A stretch of 5,237 bases of DNA from Candidatus Woesearchaeota archaeon (GTDB lineage Archaea; Nanobdellota; Nanobdellia; Woesearchaeales; JACPBV01): positions 1-5,237 of the forward strand of contig JACPBU010000100.1 in the NCBI GenBank assembly GCA_016180165.1, written 5' to 3'. Below the pieces are notes generated by a model. It saw only the letters and a list, made by a program, of their open reading frames with translations, ran no database searches and was not told the DNA's origin. Each line of letters opens with the position of its first letter. The first letter of the stretch is position 1. The translations under genes were made by a program, and so were the position numbers. Positions 4,502 through 5,237 of this stretch are shown piece by piece.

Positions 4502-5237
4502 TTAATCTATCAAATGCCCTTCCTCCACCCTCGACAGCAGGGAAAACAGCAAGCCAGCCCCCCCAAGGCTGAACAGCGCAATATCCATGGATTTTTCTGC
4601 AAGCATCCCGACGACAGGGGAAAACACCGCGATCCCAAGCACCGCAAGCATAGCAATCGCCGACAGGACCGTCGCCCGTAATTTTGAAGGGATGAAGATG
4701 TTGTTATAATGGTCAAACAAACTGGGCCGTGTCATCCCCATCCCGGCAATGATGATAAGAAGGAATAATCCTAACCATGCAGACCTGACAAAGGGGAGCG
4801 CAAGGAAACAGAGCGATGGCACGATTGCGCTGATCATAAGATATGCCTTTTTCGACGGAAATAACCTCTCGATCTTCGAGATATGCTGGAGAAAAAGCGC
4901 CCTTGCGCCGACAAGCGCAGCAGAAGCGAGCCCGAGCCAGGACAAAGGCATGCCAAGATTCTGCAGGACAGGAGCATAGACCCATATGCTGAAGAACATG
5001 ATGATTGTCAAAGAGACATTGTCAAATGCCAGTATCCGCAGGATGCGGTGCTGCCAGAAATATCTCACGCCCCGAAAAAGCATAGTAAAATAGGGCTCTT
5101 TTTTTTTCTTAGGCTTGGATTTTTCCTTCAGCCCGGCGACAAAAAACAGAGACAGCAGGGTGGGAATTGCGCCGATGATCATGACTGCCCTCAGCCCGAT
5201 CCTTGCTGCAAGAAAGCTACCTAACGGCGCAGATGCC
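4502..5237 (-). CDS. Major facilitator superfamily transporter, C-terminal half (5' end beyond window)
   Basis: Secondary transporter of the inner (cytoplasmic) membrane; substrate not predictable. The frame stays open to the right edge: upstream of the internal ATG at 5182 the reading continues as APLGSFLAARIGLRAV, a typical MFS stretch leading into TM6, so that ATG is not the true start. From N to C the fragment shows a hydrophobic TM6 (MIIGAIPTLLSLFFVAGL), a lysine-rich central cytoplasmic loop (KEKSKPKKKKEP) and then six hydrophobic segments fitting TM7-TM12: DNVSLTIIMFFSIWVYAPVL, LGLASAALVGARALFL, AYLMISAIVPSLCFLALPFV, AWLGLFLLIIIAGMGM, TVLSAIAMLAVLGIAVFSPV and IALFSLGGAGLLFSLL. Between TM10 and TM11 lies FIPSKLRATVLS, a conserved type of loop in drug- and metabolite-efflux MFS proteins. 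An efflux role is possible but not shown. The protein ends in a short charged tail. Confidence 0.85.
   Translation of the reverse strand, partial: ASAPLGSFLAARIGLRAVMIIGAIPTLLSLFFVAGLKEKSKPKKKKEPYFTMLFRGVRYFWQHRILRILAFDNVSLTIIMFFSIWVYAPVLQNLGMPLSWLGLASAALVGARALFLQHISKIERLFPSKKAYLMISAIVPSLCFLALPFVRSAWLGLFLLIIIAGMGMTRPSLFDHYNNIFIPSKLRATVLSAIAMLAVLGIAVFSPVVGMLAEKSMDIALFSLGGAGLLFSLLSRVEEGHLID

Noticed and set aside
5180..5182. ATG at 5182 as the start of the MFS gene
   Set aside because: The frame continues upstream to the window edge with typical MFS sequence, and starting here would cut transmembrane segment 6 and lose the first half of the transporter.
4490..5224. Several open frames on the plus strand opposite the MFS gene
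   Set aside because: Translations are rich in Pro, Arg, His and Gln, as expected for the antisense of membrane-protein codons; the minus-strand transporter explains the region.

Overview
The window is archaeal. It opens with the C-terminal end of transcription factor B (TFB). It also holds an archaeal/eukaryotic-type HemK2 (Mtq2) release-factor methyltransferase and an atypical protein kinase of a type I know from archaea. At least four genes have a TATA-like box about 26 bp upstream of a start codon with almost no leader, the layout of archaeal leaderless transcripts. The lineage cannot be fixed from the sequence. The style (short gaps, convergent pairs, moderate GC, single-gene transcription units) suggests a DPANN/Woesearchaeota-like genome, but that is a guess.

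Layout: TFB 3' end (+, 2-148); a calcineurin-like metallophosphoesterase (+, 254-1159); a predicted Ser/Thr kinase (-, 1116-1802) whose 3' end overlaps the phosphoesterase by 44 bp; a divergent promoter region (about 1803-1891) with a small inverted repeat between two TATA boxes; a DUF2156/GNAT-fold protein with a hydrophobic segment and charged tail (+, 1892-3127); HemK2 (-, 3144-3740), ending 16 bp from it; an unrecognised 213-residue protein (-, 3777-4418); and the C-terminal half of an MFS transporter (-, 4502 to the window edge). No gap without a gene exceeds about 110 bp.

TFB and HemK2 are core information-processing genes (transcription initiation and translation termination). The rest do not form an obvious pathway, and almost every gene seems to have its own promoter. 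I see no CRISPR array, transposase, tRNA or rRNA.

The most interesting signal is in the C-terminal part of the phosphoesterase gene. A 24-bp sequence with a perfect GC-rich palindrome occurs twice, 62 bp apart and read in two different frames. Removing about 90 bp containing both copies would restore a C-terminus close to what I expect of the family. This looks like a palindromic element (REP-like, or similar in behaviour to the Rickettsia palindromic elements) that inserted in frame into a conserved gene and added about 30 residues.
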